Source: Areca catechu
Taxonomy: Eukaryota > Streptophyta > Magnoliopsida > Arecales > Arecaceae
Length of the DNA: 64,000 bases
NCBI GenBank assembly: GCA_021397845.1
Contig: CM038044.1
Location: 62,285,851 to 62,349,850 of the forward strand
Reading direction: 5' to 3'
Shown here in pieces: positions 11,413-23,017 of this stretch. Position numbers and translations under genes: made by a program. Position 1 is the stretch's first letter; every line of letters starts with the position of its first letter. The notes under the pieces are model-generated. The model was given only the letters and a program-made list of their open reading frames with translations. It was not told the DNA's origin and did not search any database.

Positions 11413-11750
11413 CTTATAAGAGACCTTGTGTGTACACAACAAATCTTATATAAGTTCAAAGGTAGGAAAAACTCTTTCCAATTGTAATTCATACAATTCT
11501 CAACTTATCTTGGCCTCTAAAATATTAATAGTCTTGTGTGTACACAACAAACTATAATATTTTAGTTAAGTCAGACCCTTCATTGCTATATAGTCATGAT
11601 ATTAATCATAATACCCTTGTGTGTACACAACAAAGTATTATATTAAATCATTCCATAAGCATCAAATGTACCAAGAAAAAATTATGTTAGTCACCATAAT
11701 GAAAAGGCCTTGTGTGTACACAACAAACCTAATATGGATCATAACATAAT
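11413..11750 (-). other. Array of four hairpins with identical palindromic loop
   Basis: The 19-mer CTTGTGTGTACACAACAAA occurs four times exactly (in 11424-11443, 11532-11551, 11615-11634 and 11708-11727). Each copy is flanked by a different inverted repeat: CTTATAAG with CTTATATAAG; CTAAAATATTAATAG with CTATAATATTTTAG; GATATTAATCATAATAC with GTATTATATTAAATC; and ATTATGTTA... with ...CATAACATAAT. Thus four hairpins of unlike stem present the same loop, whose core TGTGTACACA is a perfect palindrome. The pattern is visible directly; RNA function is inferred. Confidence 0.85.
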
Positions 11751-11827
11751 AATGACTTGGCATGAAGGAAAGCCATATGTAGTGAATATTACACTGAGCA
11801 TATTAATCAATAATTAAGTTAATCATA

Positions 11828-11968
11828 CCGGCCAGGTAAGTGGGAGAGTGGTGGGAGTCCCCCCGTTGCTTTCCTTAGACACCAATAAGAATTGGCCAGG
11901 TCAGTCAACGGAACCAATTAAAAACCACGTCCTCTTTACCGATCATGAACCACTTTTCCTAGACACCG
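11828..11968 (-). other. Shared leader module (GTGTCTAGG / CCTGGCCAAT hairpin)
   Basis: In element orientation the order is GGTGTCTAGG, GTGGTTC-like, GGTTC, ACCTGGCCAAT, a short loop, ATTGGTGTCTAAGG, then ACCTGGCC. CCAAT and ATTGG can pair. The same order occurs in the copia element at 33035-40267 and in gypsy elements at 23138-23275, 28978-29111 and 60244-60377. Confidence 0.8.
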
Positions 11969-12084
11969 AATGATAAACTAATCATATTGATTATTTTTGC
12001 TTTTGGTATATGACACTACAACTTAATATGTTGTTAAAGAGGGCTTTATTAAAACAAAGCACATTCTAGCAAATATGTGCCATA

Positions 12085-12450
12085 GTGTGCCATCATACTA
12101 GGACAACCATTTACCACATAATGGATCCACCATTATGCCAGGGCAACCTTATTTCAGTATGATGACTAGAAGGCTAAACATATCTCTATGCAAATTAAGG
12201 TTTAAGTGAAAACCTTAATTAGTGGCATACTTCAAACATATATGCATAATTAACACAAAAATGTGATTAGTGTGTCATCATAATAGGACAACCACTTACC
12301 ACATAATGGATCCACCATTATGCCAGGGCAACCTTATTTCAGTATGATGACTAGATCTCTATGCATATCTCTACAACAATTAGGGTTTGAGTGAAAACCC
12401 TAATTGGTGACATTATAACAAACATATATTACATCTCATGTTACTTTTAT
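12085..12450. repeat. Tandem duplication of about 185 bp in copia leader
   Basis: Two units starting near 12085 and 12270 share CATCATA.TAGGACAACCA, ACCACATAATGGATCCACCA, TTATGCCAGGGCAACC and CAGTATGATGACTAG. They diverge in the AT-rich tail. Confidence 0.8.
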
Positions 12451-12498
12451 AAAAATGCATCTAAAATTCAGAATACATATTTTAATCTTAATAAGGAG

Positions 12499-12510
12499 GC
12501 TCTGATACCA
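12499..12510 (-). other. Primer binding site of the intact copia element
   Basis: GCTCTGATACCA on the plus strand is the exact reverse complement of TGGTATCAGAGC, the initiator-Met tRNA primer site. It lies one base inside the LTR start at 12512. Confidence 0.95.
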
Positions 12511-12511
12511 C

Positions 12512-14871
12512 TGTAAGGTTCGGTGGCAAAGCGGAATCATAGATTTCAAAATTTTTTATCTTAATGAAATCTTCACCAAACCTTCAACCCAAAATCTCCT
12601 TAAAAGAATTAAAACATATAAGATGTTTATATATAAGATTTAATCTCAAATCAAGATACTAACCTGTATCGCAAAATCCAAACTCTGAATCTCCACCAGG
12701 CGCCCAAATGTTCACCCTCCAATGGTGATCCACACAGAAAAAACAATGAAGACAAAATTTCTATTTCTTGGTTCCTCTTCTTGAATTCTTTTTCAAGAAT
12801 TCAATTCTTGGACCTTTAGGCTGAAATTTTCTTTCTTGAAAATCTCCTTTTCTTCCTTCTTTCCTCTTCTTGAATTTTCTTCAAGAATTCCCTTTCTTGA
12901 ATCCCTTTTCTTGAATTGAATTGGAAGAAAAAATTAAGACAGTCAAAGTCTTAATTCAAGAAAGAAAAGAAGAAAAGATCCTTTCCCTGTTCTTTCCTTT
13001 ACCGTTCAAGACCTTCTTCTTATTCTTGTTTAGGGTCAGAGTTTCGACAGAGGATACCTCTGTAAGGGAAACAATACCCAACAAGAACAAGAGGAAGGAG
13101 TATTCTGGAGAGGAAGTGAGGGAATTGGATCTCTGAACTATGTTGCATGAAAACCCCCGAGAACCCCAACCCTATTTATAGATCTCAGAGGGGTGTCATC
13201 TCGAAACAACGCAACCCTCTGAAACCCCAGGGATCACGATCCCTCATTTCTCACGCGTCCCCTCAACCAAAAATCATGATTCTCCGATTTGATTTTCGTT
13301 TTTCCGACGAGGAGAACTCTCGGAAAAACTTTAGGAAGGATCGCGACTTTTGGAGACGGATTTGCGACCGAAAAGCGACGGATCTTTTTCTTAAATTTTT
13401 CTAGCCATCAGATCCAGATCCAAGGGTGCAAGACAAGGATCTGAAACGCTCCTCTTCAGAATTTCTCCGACATTTTTTCTTCTCACGCGTTTTAAGAGAA
13501 GTCCACGTGCGTGGACTTTCTTTCTTGGCGCGCGCGGGTGAGAGAAGGGAGGGGGCGGCTTGGAGAGAGGGTCTCAGTGAATTAAATTCACTTGGGTTCA
13601 GCCATGGGTTAGCCCAATGTCCTAAAAATTAAATTGGACCTTAATCTGGTTCAATTAGAACCCAATTAAGCCCAATTCGGAACCAAATTCGAATCTGATT
13701 CGAATAGAAATTTGGTCTGCAACACATGCTAGTGTGTTTATCCTGCAAACATGATTTAATTCCAAATTAAATCCTTCATCAATTTTCTTTTGTGTGTGAC
13801 CCATTGGGTTCCACACCTAGCCAGCAGTAGGTCCGAGTGCTATTTGACTTAATTCGGTTAGATCTCAACTAAGCCGATTTAGGTCAACTCAAACTAGCTC
13901 GACTCGGTCAATTAGAATCTAATTCAAATTGACTGATTTGAATTACCATGACTCAATCATATACCTACAAGACAAGATTGACGTCTAGCAACGTATCATG
14001 TCTACCCGGAAGATGTGGAATTTTGGTGGAATTACCAAAATACCCTTCAGTGGTGAGTTACCGGGCAATTCAGTCCTTTGATCAACTTGCATCCCGAATA
14101 TGATTATGAATATGGATATTTGTCAAATCCAATTTTCATATTCATCCCTAGCTCAATCTTTATAATGATGATTCATTAATGAACCATTAGAAAATAACTC
14201 TAATGTTCATACTTTGATCAAAGGTTTCCTGAATCCATCATTTGAAATTAGCTGGATGCTATTCCCTCTTACTAGGGCTGATCAATTCCTTGTTGACCTA
14301 CTCACAACCTTCATATACAATCCACCATAACCAGTATCACCTCGTGCATGACTCAGTGTCATGATTGACTGCGAACCAAAGTATGGATTCATGTATATAA
14401 GGTACTATGGTAGTCTCAGGTCAAAGGACCACATGCACTACTCCCACTATGAGAATTATCTATTGACAAACAGATAAGGTTCCATTAGATATTCTCAATC
14501 TGGATCAATTCAGTGAACTCATTCTCCAATGAACACTCACATCCTAGTATTAGTGTCAAACACAAGTGACTGTGAGATCAGTCACCCTTATTACAAAACA
14601 TATATAGGATGTGCTGGTCTTGCCGGAAACATTGATCCCCAACTCAATGTCCCATCGACCAGGAATATTTTAGATTAGGGTTTTAAGGCTTTAGGTCTCA
14701 CTGGTATGATCTCATCATAACCCTAGAACCATAGCCCTAATCTATGGGGTTCATCATAAAATCAAAAAGACACAGCAAATGATGAAAATAATGCCTTTAT
14801 AAAATGTCAATTCATTGATTTTGGGATCAAAATTACAATATTTCAATTGGCTTTCAGGGCACAATCTTTCA
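12512..14871 (-). repeat. 5' LTR (promoter LTR) of the intact copia element
   Basis: Same length (2360 bp) as the LTR at 4959-7318, with about 11 scattered mismatches seen by eye. Being upstream of the leader, it supplies the promoter for the element. A TATA box lies at 13172-13181. Confidence 0.95.
13172..13181 (-). promoter_or_regulatory. Candidate TATA box of the copia 5' LTR
   Basis: CTATTTATAG on the plus strand gives CTATAAATAG in element orientation, a good plant TATA box, placed in the second half of the LTR as expected. The same box is at 5619-5628 in the 3' LTR. No start site can be shown from sequence alone. Confidence 0.6.
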
Positions 14872-14876
14872 GTTTT
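14872..14876. other. Target-site duplication GTTTT (right)
   Basis: Matches the GTTTT at 4954-4958 across the intact copia element. Confidence 0.9.
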
Positions 14877-14907
14877 ATCAAAAATTTTTAATTAATTAAA
14901 ATTAACA

Positions 14908-15946
14908 TGTTGACCCCTGGAATGATTTTGATGAAAATAAAATATTGGAGCATGCATTTGATACTAATACTCTTCATATGTTTAAGAAGTTTTTATAGGA
15001 TATTTCAAATGGACAATCATTCACCCTATAATTTGGAGATCATTGTAGTGTATCAATGTACTTATAGAATGAGTTTCATGTATTTAAGAGCCCTAGATAA
15101 ATTTGTTTGTATATTAATGTAAAAAGGGCCAAATTAATATAATTTTAAGTGTAAAGATCTTAGAAGTTGTTTAAAAATTGTTTGGAAAAAGTTTGAAGAT
15201 ATTTGGAAGCTTTTGAACAAGTTTCTCTTGAGCTGACTCAATTAAATAGAGTTGATATATTTTCTTGGCATGGTACAAAAGTTTCATGATACAATCATCC
15301 GAGCTGATTCAAGGAAGATTCGAGCCAACTCCTCTAAAGTGACTGAAATTGGGTTTTGAGAACTCAGTCATTCGAGCGGACTCAATTGAAATGAGTTGAC
15401 TCAAACAGACTTTAGTTTTTACGTGACTGAGAATTCGAGTCAACTTAATCATCCGAGCTAACTCTAATCTCTGGTTTTCAATAGTAATTGCTAGTTCCAG
15501 AATTCAGATTTCTTGATTCTAAAACTCTCCCAATGGCTAGTTTTCAACTTCCAAGGCATTCTAACAGTCATATTCACTTGAAAACACTTCATGAGGTTAT
15601 AAATGATGGATCTAAAGCAAGAAAAATAAGTTTTTGACAAGTGGTTAATGAGAGCATTGAAAATTCTAACAGCTTTTAAGTGAAAACTCAAGAGCTTCAA
15701 CTAATTCCCACCAACTTTTTTAGTTATTATTTGAGAAATCAAGTGGGCCTTGAAGAGCATTGAAGAAGAAATCAAGAGGGCTTCATTAAGAGCTTCAACT
15801 GCAACCATTCAACAACCTTTGGTTTGTTTGTGTTGCTTTTTTTTTTATACTCTACTTTGAGTTGTTTCAAGTATAGTAGGTGGCTATAACTTATGGATTG
15901 TTTTGAGATTGGTTGGTTAGCCTTGAAAACTAAGTTTGGTTGTTAG
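14908..15946 (+). mobile_element. Sirevirus 5' LTR, first part (split by a gypsy insertion)
   Basis: Starts TGTTGACC and matches the LTR at 52824-53512 over its first 650 or so bases (roughly 93% by eye in the first 200). It breaks at 15946 exactly where the chromovirus with target-site duplication GTTAG begins. The rest of the LTR resumes at 31478. It holds decayed GAGCCGACTC-like repeats (15220-15480). Confidence 0.85.
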
Positions 15947-17312
15947 TGATGGGGAACAAATATCAAATAATGCATTTCTAAAGGAATTAAAGAGACTAAA
16001 TGATAAGGAAGCAAATATGTATGCAGCTATTCTACGTAAAAGAAGCGGAATTACATGAAAGGGACGTAAGTAAAAAACATGACTAGAAAAGAGCCATTTC
16101 AAAGAAATTAAGAATGGATCTTTGTGGTTAAGAAATCACACAGGTTAGGGCCAGCTTACTCTAATATTTCAGATCTAAAAAGAAAGATTTTAAAGATGGT
16201 TACCTGGCTATTAATTCTCTGAAATGTGGTAAAGGGGATACTCAAGAAGAAGTATTAGGATGGCAAGGGAATTACTCTAAGTTTTAGGGCACCTTGTATT
16301 TGATTCTTTAGCACAGTAGACCTTCACCTTGGAAACCTGGAGACCCGAGGATCCTGCACATAGATAGAGAGATTAGAAGGTTTAAATGGAAGTTTGGAGG
16401 AATGGAGGAGGAAAGTTTTGAAATGGAAGAAAAAGGCTTAGGATTGATTTGAAGTGGATCTCCTTTGGCGCCCTTGGCATGAACCTTCTTCACTTGATGG
16501 AGTGGAGAACTTCATTGTGGATGAAACTCTTTGGAAGAGGAGGATGACGTGCTTGGTGTGGCTTGAAGAAGGGTTTTCAAGGTTGGTCGAATGGGGGATG
16601 GAAAGAGGGACTAAATGCTTGATTGGAACAAGTTAACCTAAGCCTCACACCAACCTTCTCTCAAGGGACTTTAGCTATCAAAGAAAAGGAAATTTTCAAG
16701 AAAGAAATTCATTTCATTCATCATTCAGATTACAAGAGGGTTTAGGAGCCTTTTATAGACCTTAAGCTCCCTTTCAAATTCAAATTACATCTCCTTTCAT
16801 GGAGAAAATCAAGGGGCGTCCCATGAAGGGAAAAATGGCCCTTTCAAAATTCAAAACTCCTAATTACAAGGTGGGCATCCCATGAAGAGTTAAAGCTTAA
16901 TTCAAATTTGAATTTGTCTTGGGTGAAATTCATGGTTGAAGTGTCTTGGTGATGTGGCATGACTTGTTCTCCAAGTTGGCATGACTTGTCCTCCAAGATG
17001 GCATGGTGCATTGATGATGTGGTACTCTAAGTAGTTATGGTTTGTTGGTGAAGCTGGTTGTACTCAATCTTGCTCAATTCAAATCCAAATCAAGTAGCTC
17101 TTGAACCCAACTACTTATACTTACTCAATACAAAGCCAATTTAACTCTAATTGGACTTGAGAACCCAAATTGAAATAAAACAAGACTCAATTATTCAAAT
17201 GAAAACAAGTACAGGACTCATAGACTTATTACAGGACTTAAATTCTTAATCTTCTATCCATAAAGAACTTGGCATTGGTTGAAGCCTTTTCTTGAGCTTG
17301 GTGCCCGCACTA
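15947..17312 (-). repeat. 3' LTR of the split chromovirus
   Basis: Plus-strand text begins TGATGGGGAACAAATATC and ends GGTGCCCGCACTA, the last bases being a decayed CACCA. It is followed by the reverse-complement polypurine tract ATTCTCCCC. A TATA-like CTTTTATAGA (16750-16759) lies in it. Confidence 0.88.
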
Positions 17313-18830
17313 ATTCTCCCCAGGTGGGAGGAACTCGACCCTGTCGAGTAAGGATCGATCTGATTGTGATATTTTTCTAATAGATCTAGGTCAATTTGTT
17401 GTAGATCCTCTCAAGTGATCCAGGAGTCTTCAAATTCTGGTCGGCCTTGCCAATGAACTAGATAACGTTGATAATCCTTATTTCTAGTGGTAATCACTTG
17501 GTCATCCAAGATACGTTCAATCTTGTCTCTCCGATTTGGTGGAATTGTTGGTGGACATGTAGGGTTTTGCTCTCAAAGGCAGGGAGAAGTCCAAAAGGCT
17601 CACTAAGAATTAATGCCGGTTCTTTATATTCTTTCAGATCAGAAATATTAAATGTGGAGCTAATGCCATAATTAGGCGGTAACTCTAACACATATGCATT
17701 AGATCCAACTTTCTTAATTATTTTGAAAGGTCCAACTCCCCGGGCATGCAATTTCTTCATAGCCCCTAGTGGAAACCTTTCGGGTCTATGTTTTATCATG
17801 ATAGAGTCCCCTTCATCAAATTCATTTATTCGTTTACGTGAATCAGCCATATGCTTATAAACCTTATTACTCATTTGAATCTTCATACTAATTTCCTTAT
17901 ATAATTTTTTAAGATGCTGTGCATATGACTCGACAGACTCAGATATACGTGCATGTGAGGGCAAAGGAATGAGGTCGATAGGTCTTTTAGGTTTATAACC
18001 ATGGACAATTTTAAAGGGACTTTTGCCAGTAGACCTATTGACCGAGCTGTTGTACATGAATTCAGCATGAGGTAGAAGTAAATCCCAATTTTTTAGACTC
18101 TCTCCAACAAGGCACCTCAATAAGTTCCCTAAACTTCTATTTACAACCTTGGTTTGTCCATTAGTCTGAGGGTGGTAAGCAATTGACAATTTTAGTTTTG
18201 TTCCTAGTAGGTGCCAAAGGGTTTTCCAAAAGTAGGTTGTGAAATGGACATCCCTATCAGAAACAATGGTCTTAGGTAACCCATGTAACTTGACTACTTG
18301 ATCGAGAAAAAGCTTGGCTACCCTGGAGTCATCAAAAGTTCGCAGGGTATAAAATGGGCCATTTTCAAAAATCTGTAGACCACTACAAAGATTGAATCAT
18401 GTTTTCTAAGGATCTTGGGCAGTCCTAAAATAAAGTCCATGCTAAGATCCTTCCATGGACAATCCGACACAGGTAAAGGATTGTATAACCCGATATTTTG
18501 TCTTTGATGTTTGGAAACCGCACATGTCCTACATCGGGCAACAATATTGGCTACCTGTCTCTTAAGGCCTGGCCAGTAAAATTTCTTCTCAATTATCAAT
18601 ATGGTCTTGTTTCTTCTAAAATGGCTAGCCAAACCTCTAGCATGGGTTTCCCAAATCAGAAAATCTCTCAGAGAAGTCTTTGGAACACAAAGCTTGTTTT
18701 TCTTAAACAGATAACCATCTAAAAGGGTGTACTCACTATGGTTACTAGATGGTCCTAATTTCAAAGCTTGGTAAACTTCACTAAAGTCTGGATAGGTATC
18801 ATACTGCTCTGTAAGTCTTTCAAATCCAAC
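17310..18830 (-). pseudogene. Chromovirus integrase with chromodomain (broken)
   Basis: From 18830 downward the reading has the amino-terminal integrase finger (HARGLASHF ... CRTC), LSMDFILGLP with the first catalytic aspartate, IVSDRDVHF with the second, and YHPQTNGQTK. The usual catalytic glutamate of QTE is a lysine here. The GPFKIIKKVGSNAYVLEL linker and a chromodomain (about 17350-17515) follow. Frames are shifted near 18190-18320 and 17500. The rest of pol continues at 25584 beyond the nested element, so protein order is RNase H, break, integrase. Confidence 0.88.
18826..18830. other. Target-site duplication CCAAC (left)
   Basis: CCAAC precedes the nested element at 18831 and recurs at 25579-25583, between RNase H and integrase of the host chromovirus. 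Confidence 0.9.
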
Positions 18831-20487
18831 TGATGTAGAACGGAAGCTCTGATACCAAAAATGATGCAGAACAAAGAACAAAGAAGCATATGCGGAAGTA
18901 AATTTAGGATTAATTTCTCTTTTTATATATATATATATATATATTTCAGAAATTGGCTTTGACTCAAAGTAAAGCTAAACTAAGTTGAAGGAAACTAGGT
19001 AAGGATTGAAAGCACAATTTAGATGAAACTAAATTATCAGAGTAGTTCAGAAGTAATGGATCGCTGGGAGTTGAGAAACTCCCAGACCTAGGGTTTCGCT
19101 CTGAACTTTCAACAGGATAGAAATAGAGAGGAGAGATGGTTTACCAACCAGACAGTGATCTTCTCAGAATTTGGGTGGAAGAACTCTCTCGAGCAGATTG
19201 TGGGATCCTCGGAGTCGGCTATCTTCGCAATGGATCCTCCAATACAGGTCTTGTGGTTTGGTCGGCTACTCCTGGACTCAAGATCTGGAAAAGAAGAGGA
19301 ACAAGTGATGGAATTCAGATACTCAAGAAAAGATTTACCATGTTGAAGAACTTGAAAGCAGAAGTTGCTGAAATCAGGATTCTCCTGGAGGCAGATCAGA
19401 CTTCCTCTTAGAATTGCTGTAGATCTGAAGTATCCGAACTGGAGCTGAATGCTGGTGGTCGGCCTGGTCTTGGAGAGGGTGGCCGTGAGAGGTGGGATAG
19501 GCTAGGGCTTGGTGGAAAGAGAGGGGTGATGGGAGGCTAGGGTTTGGGAGTGGAGTGGCTAACCTAGGGTTTGGGTTTTGGAGATCTCACACCTCCTCAA
19601 GGTTCCTGGGGAACCCGGATTTACTCTCTCACGGAGCTCAACACCTGGAAGCAAGTGCGGAAGAGAGAAAACACAAAGTTTGCTCACAAAAAAATTGGTT
19701 TCATTCATCTGATTTTTTTAAACTTACAAGAGGGATTTAATTTATAGGGCTTTACAAGGTAGTAGGGTTTTACATCTTCCTATGTGGGACTAAAGGAGGG
19801 GATCTACAAATCAGGACAATCCATACACATATGGTCGGCCAAGGTACCAAAAAAATTTGATTTGGGTTATAAAAGGCAGGTAGATGGCGCCTCCTTGCTT
19901 AGGTCTTCAAGAGAGGATTTCTTTCCTTCCATGGATCAACTCTTTTGGACTCCTCCTTTTCTTCCTCCCTAAGTCAAGGCCCTTCCCATCTTTGTTTTGG
20001 ATATTTTTGGCAGGTAGTGGGCGCCTCCTTGAAGTTCTCTCCAAGAAAATTTCTTCCCTTTCTTAGTTTGGTTCTTTTGGGAAAGACTTGGGCTGCCCCC
20101 TTGATTTGTGGACTCCTGGTGGATTTCTCCTCAACTGGCGCATGAGAGAAGGAAGCTGCTATCTGTGGTGTGGGGACCAAAGGCTGCTGGATGTAGATAT
20201 GGCACCCCCTGGACTCAGGCATATGGCTGGGAGTGTGGCTGGGAGTGTGGTGCCCACTTGCTTGGCCTTGGGAGAAAATGTAACACCCCAGGTTGAAGCC
20301 CTAGTCCACTACTGAGTCAACATGACTCAACAAAATAAAAATGCAGGTAATATAGACTCAAGCTAAAATTGAGTTGATCAAGTCAACCCTTATTACAAGC
20401 CAAAAAAAACCCTAATTCTTCGGGCAAGGTTAATCAGAGATCCAGATGGAGCTCTGAAGTCTTTTTCTGAGTCTGGTGCCCGCACCA
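18831..20487 (-). repeat. 3' LTR of the nested RT-less element
   Basis: Plus-strand text begins TGATGTAGAACGG and ends GGTGCCCGCACCA. It contains GCTCTGATACCA (18846-18857), a primer-site copy trapped inside the LTR end, and an (AT)n run near 18926-18946. Confidence 0.9.
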
Positions 20488-21090
20488 ATTCTCCCAGGGT
20501 AGGAGGAACTCGACCCTGTCGAGTATGGATCAAGTTGGCTCTGGTATCTCTCCAAGAGGTCTAAGTCCAATTCTTGTAATTCTTCTCGGGAGATCCAAGA
20601 GTTATCAGAATCTGGCCTTCCTTGCCAGCGGACCAGGTAGCTTTGGTATCCTCGATTACGAGTAGAGATAACCTGATCATCCAGGATCTTTTCAATCTGC
20701 TCTTTCCTCACAAGCCAGTTTGTTGGTGGACACACAGGGTCAGGTTCACTCTCAAGAGCAGGATTAGGTTCAGAAGCCTCGCTGGGAATCACAACTGGCT
20801 CTCTATACTCTACTAGGTCTGTAATGTTGAAGTGGAGCTAATGCCTAGTTCTGGAGGTAAGTCGAGCACATAGGCATTGGATCCTACTCTCTTCACCACT
20901 CTAAATGGTCCAGCTCCTCTAGCTTGTAACTTTCTAACGTTTCCAGGAAGAAACCATTCAGGCCTTAATCTAATCATTACATAGTCTCCTTCGTCAAAAG
21001 TTTTGACTCGTCTTTGAGAATCAGCCAACTTCTTATAAGTTTCATTACTTAAATTTATTTTGGCATGAATTTCTTTATGCAAATCCTTTA
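20430..21090 (-). pseudogene. Integrase tail with chromodomain of the nested element
   Basis: Reads HKEIHAKINLSNETYKKLADS, the GDYVMIRLRPEWF region, RVVKRVGSNAYVLDLPPELG, then after a one-base frameshift near 20818 a chromodomain (ILDDQVISTRNRGYQSYLVR ... DNSWIS; about 20540-20700). The stop at 20430-20432 lies inside the 3' LTR, so about the last 19 residues are LTR-encoded. No ATG opens the frame. Confidence 0.85.
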
Positions 21091-21616
21091 CATGCTATGC
21101 AAGTGCATCAAGAGACTTGTGTGTGTGGGCTAATAGTGAAATCAGATCAAGTGGTGTGTGAGGCTTGTATCCATGAACAATTTCAAAGGGACTCTAGCCT
21201 ATAGACCTATTGATCGAAACATTGAATGCAATTTCAGCCCTGGACAAAATACAAATCCCAATTCCTGGTGCTCTCAAAATCTGAGACAATATCCTAAACT
21301 CTACTGACGATGCATTCCTAAAGAATGGACTTTATTCAAAGGAACCCTAGGTCTAAACCTAACAAACTACGGCTCTCTAGGTTTGACCTTGGGTCGGAGG
21401 ATGGCATGCAGAGCATGAAAACTTATCATAGGTGCCTAGTAGGTGCCATAAGGTCTTCCAGAAGTAGGTGGCAAACCTAATAGGTTCTAACACGTGGTTC
21501 ACTCTAAAGACTTCGACAAAGTATACTTGGATGGTGTAAGAAGCATTGGAAGTCCTAGAGAAAGGGAGGAGATATGAGGCGAAGTCTCGAATTACCTGCT
21601 GACTAAAGGTGGTGAC
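21091..21616 (-). pseudogene. Remnant between gag-like ORF and integrase tail
   Basis: Reading upstream to downstream on the minus strand, the sequence passes from a FATYFWKTLWHL-type integrase scrap into non-coding text, then to SPFEIVHGYKPHTT-like integrase sequence. The catalytic core between them is deleted. The order matches 62040-62445 in the plus-strand copy. Confidence 0.7.
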
Positions 21617-23017
21617 CTAAAGGTTTGAATGGTGATCTATGAGTGTCAATTGGTCATCCTTACGAAAGGGAAAGTTTGCTACTCCTAGGAATGGATCAAG
21701 AGATGGTTCGGGGAGTAGCCTAGGACATGTGATTGCAACAGTTAAGGTTTGTTCTCTAAGCAAATAATGATCCACTTTCTCAAGAGATGGATTAAAGAAT
21801 GATTCATGGAAGGGTCTATGGATGATGACCTCAAGACTTGAAATTTGACCTATGGGTGAGGAAAGGTATACTCTATAGAAGGGTAGCTCAGTCATGCGAA
21901 GAAAGGGGTCTGGGGCCATAAGGAGGACTTCTACAGGACTGGGTGAATCAATACGCTCAAGAAAAGGATGTCCAACTGAGATTACGGGAGAGACCTTAGT
22001 GGCTGAGCATGGGACAAGGTCCAATTGTAAGAGGCTTGATTCAGTCATCCTAAGGAGAGGATCTACCATAGGGTGGGCAAACTTAAACAGTTTAGTGCAA
22101 AGATCTTCAATTGGTACTTGGAGAATGACTGTCATTAGAGGATACGAACTGATAGCTCGGGCTTACACTATGAGTTCTTCCTGGGGGTATTTGACTAAAG
22201 GAACTTGGTTCTCACAAATCTCTTGAATTTCTGAACTAGGTCCTACCACTTGGTTGCTCTCCAAGGTCTCCTCAGGTAAGGAACCAATAGTATCAATGTC
22301 ACATTCTTCAAGTTCTTCCCCCTCATATTCATCAACTAGACTCAAGCCAGCATCATATACTTCCTCGATGCCATCTTCAATGGGTTTCGGGTCAGTGGTG
22401 ATCGGGTCAACTGATTCTAGGCTTGTCATACCTAACCTTTCTTCCTCATTGGTAGGCTTGGGTTCTCCCTCATTAATGTCATCCTTAGGATTCTTACCAC
22501 TTAGCTGTGCACAAGCCAGTCCTATGCATGGGCACTGACTAGATTTATGGCCTCTTTCTCTACAAAACAAACATTCTTGAGATATAGGAACCTGGGTCAC
22601 ACTGGGTTTCAAGCTAGTAGAGACCTTACTTGGGCATGGGTGTGGATCTAAATGGTTTGATCTAGAAGACTGGGGTTGTTGAGTGACTGGTCTAGAATAT
22701 TGTAAGGACCTCTCATAGACACGATCCACACTATAGATATCATGGTTAGGCTTCCTAAGGTTATGCTCGGGATCATGGTATAAGGTCCTCCTAGGCTCCT
22801 GGCATGGGTGAGGTTGGGGCCTATTAAATTTTGGATCAGGGGTCCAATTTTGATGTCTACGTTTCTCAAGTACTTGGACTCGATCCCTAAATTGGGAAAA
22901 ACCCTCATTCATGTCCTGACTCAATTTGGTCATACTTTCGGTAAGATTTCTAACCATGGCCTCTAAATCTAGTTGGGTTTGACTAGGTTGGTAGGGTACT
23001 CCATTCTGGGTAGACAT
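21617..23017 (-). pseudogene. Gag-like ORF with zinc knuckle, two nonsense codons
   Basis: Starts at ATG 23015-23017 (STQNGVPYQPSQTQ) and matches the open 546-codon ORF at 60497-62137 closely. It carries the knuckle CLFCRERGHKSSQC and an acidic spacer. Stops at 22163-22165 and 21617-21619 replace a leucine and a glutamine codon of the intact copy. Beyond the second stop the same frame still reads VTTFSQQVIRD. The part after the spacer (H-R-P-F-H, SLEKVDHYLLREQ) is not a domain I recognise. Confidence 0.85.

Larger units (their letters stand above)
11236..12498 (-). promoter_or_regulatory. Long 5' leader of the intact copia element
   Basis: The 1263 bp between primer site and ATG hold three structured parts in element order: a tandem duplication of about 185 bp (12085-12450), a CCTGGCCAAT/GGTGTCTAGG module (11828-11968), and four hairpins with an identical loop (11413-11750). 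All but the duplication recur in the same order in the related element at 33035-40267. No reading frame explains the sequence. A role in RNA packaging, dimerisation or translation is an inference. Confidence 0.8.
4959..14871 (-). mobile_element. Complete Ty1/copia retrotransposon, structurally intact
   Basis: This 9913-bp element has two 2360-bp LTRs (4959-7318 and 12512-14871), a Met-tRNA primer site, a long structured leader, one open gag-pol frame of 1300 codons, a polypurine tract and a perfect GTTTT target-site duplication. By eye the LTRs differ at only about 11 positions, so the insertion is recent. It sits between the end of one Sirevirus LTR and the start of another. It is the only element in the window that looks able to encode its own proteins. 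A truncated relative occurs at 33035-40267. The exact copia lineage (Tork/Angela-type or other) was not resolved. Confidence 0.95.

Noticed and set aside
11424..11727. CRISPR-like regular repeats
   Set aside because: The direct repeats are hairpin loops in a eukaryotic retrotransposon leader; the flanks are inverted repeats, not spacers.
19136..19411. 91-codon open frame inside LTRs (also 24227-24502 and antisense near 59007-59246)
   Set aside because: It lies antisense to the element, and the young plus-strand copy has a stop right after its start. The similarity is explained by LTR homology alone.
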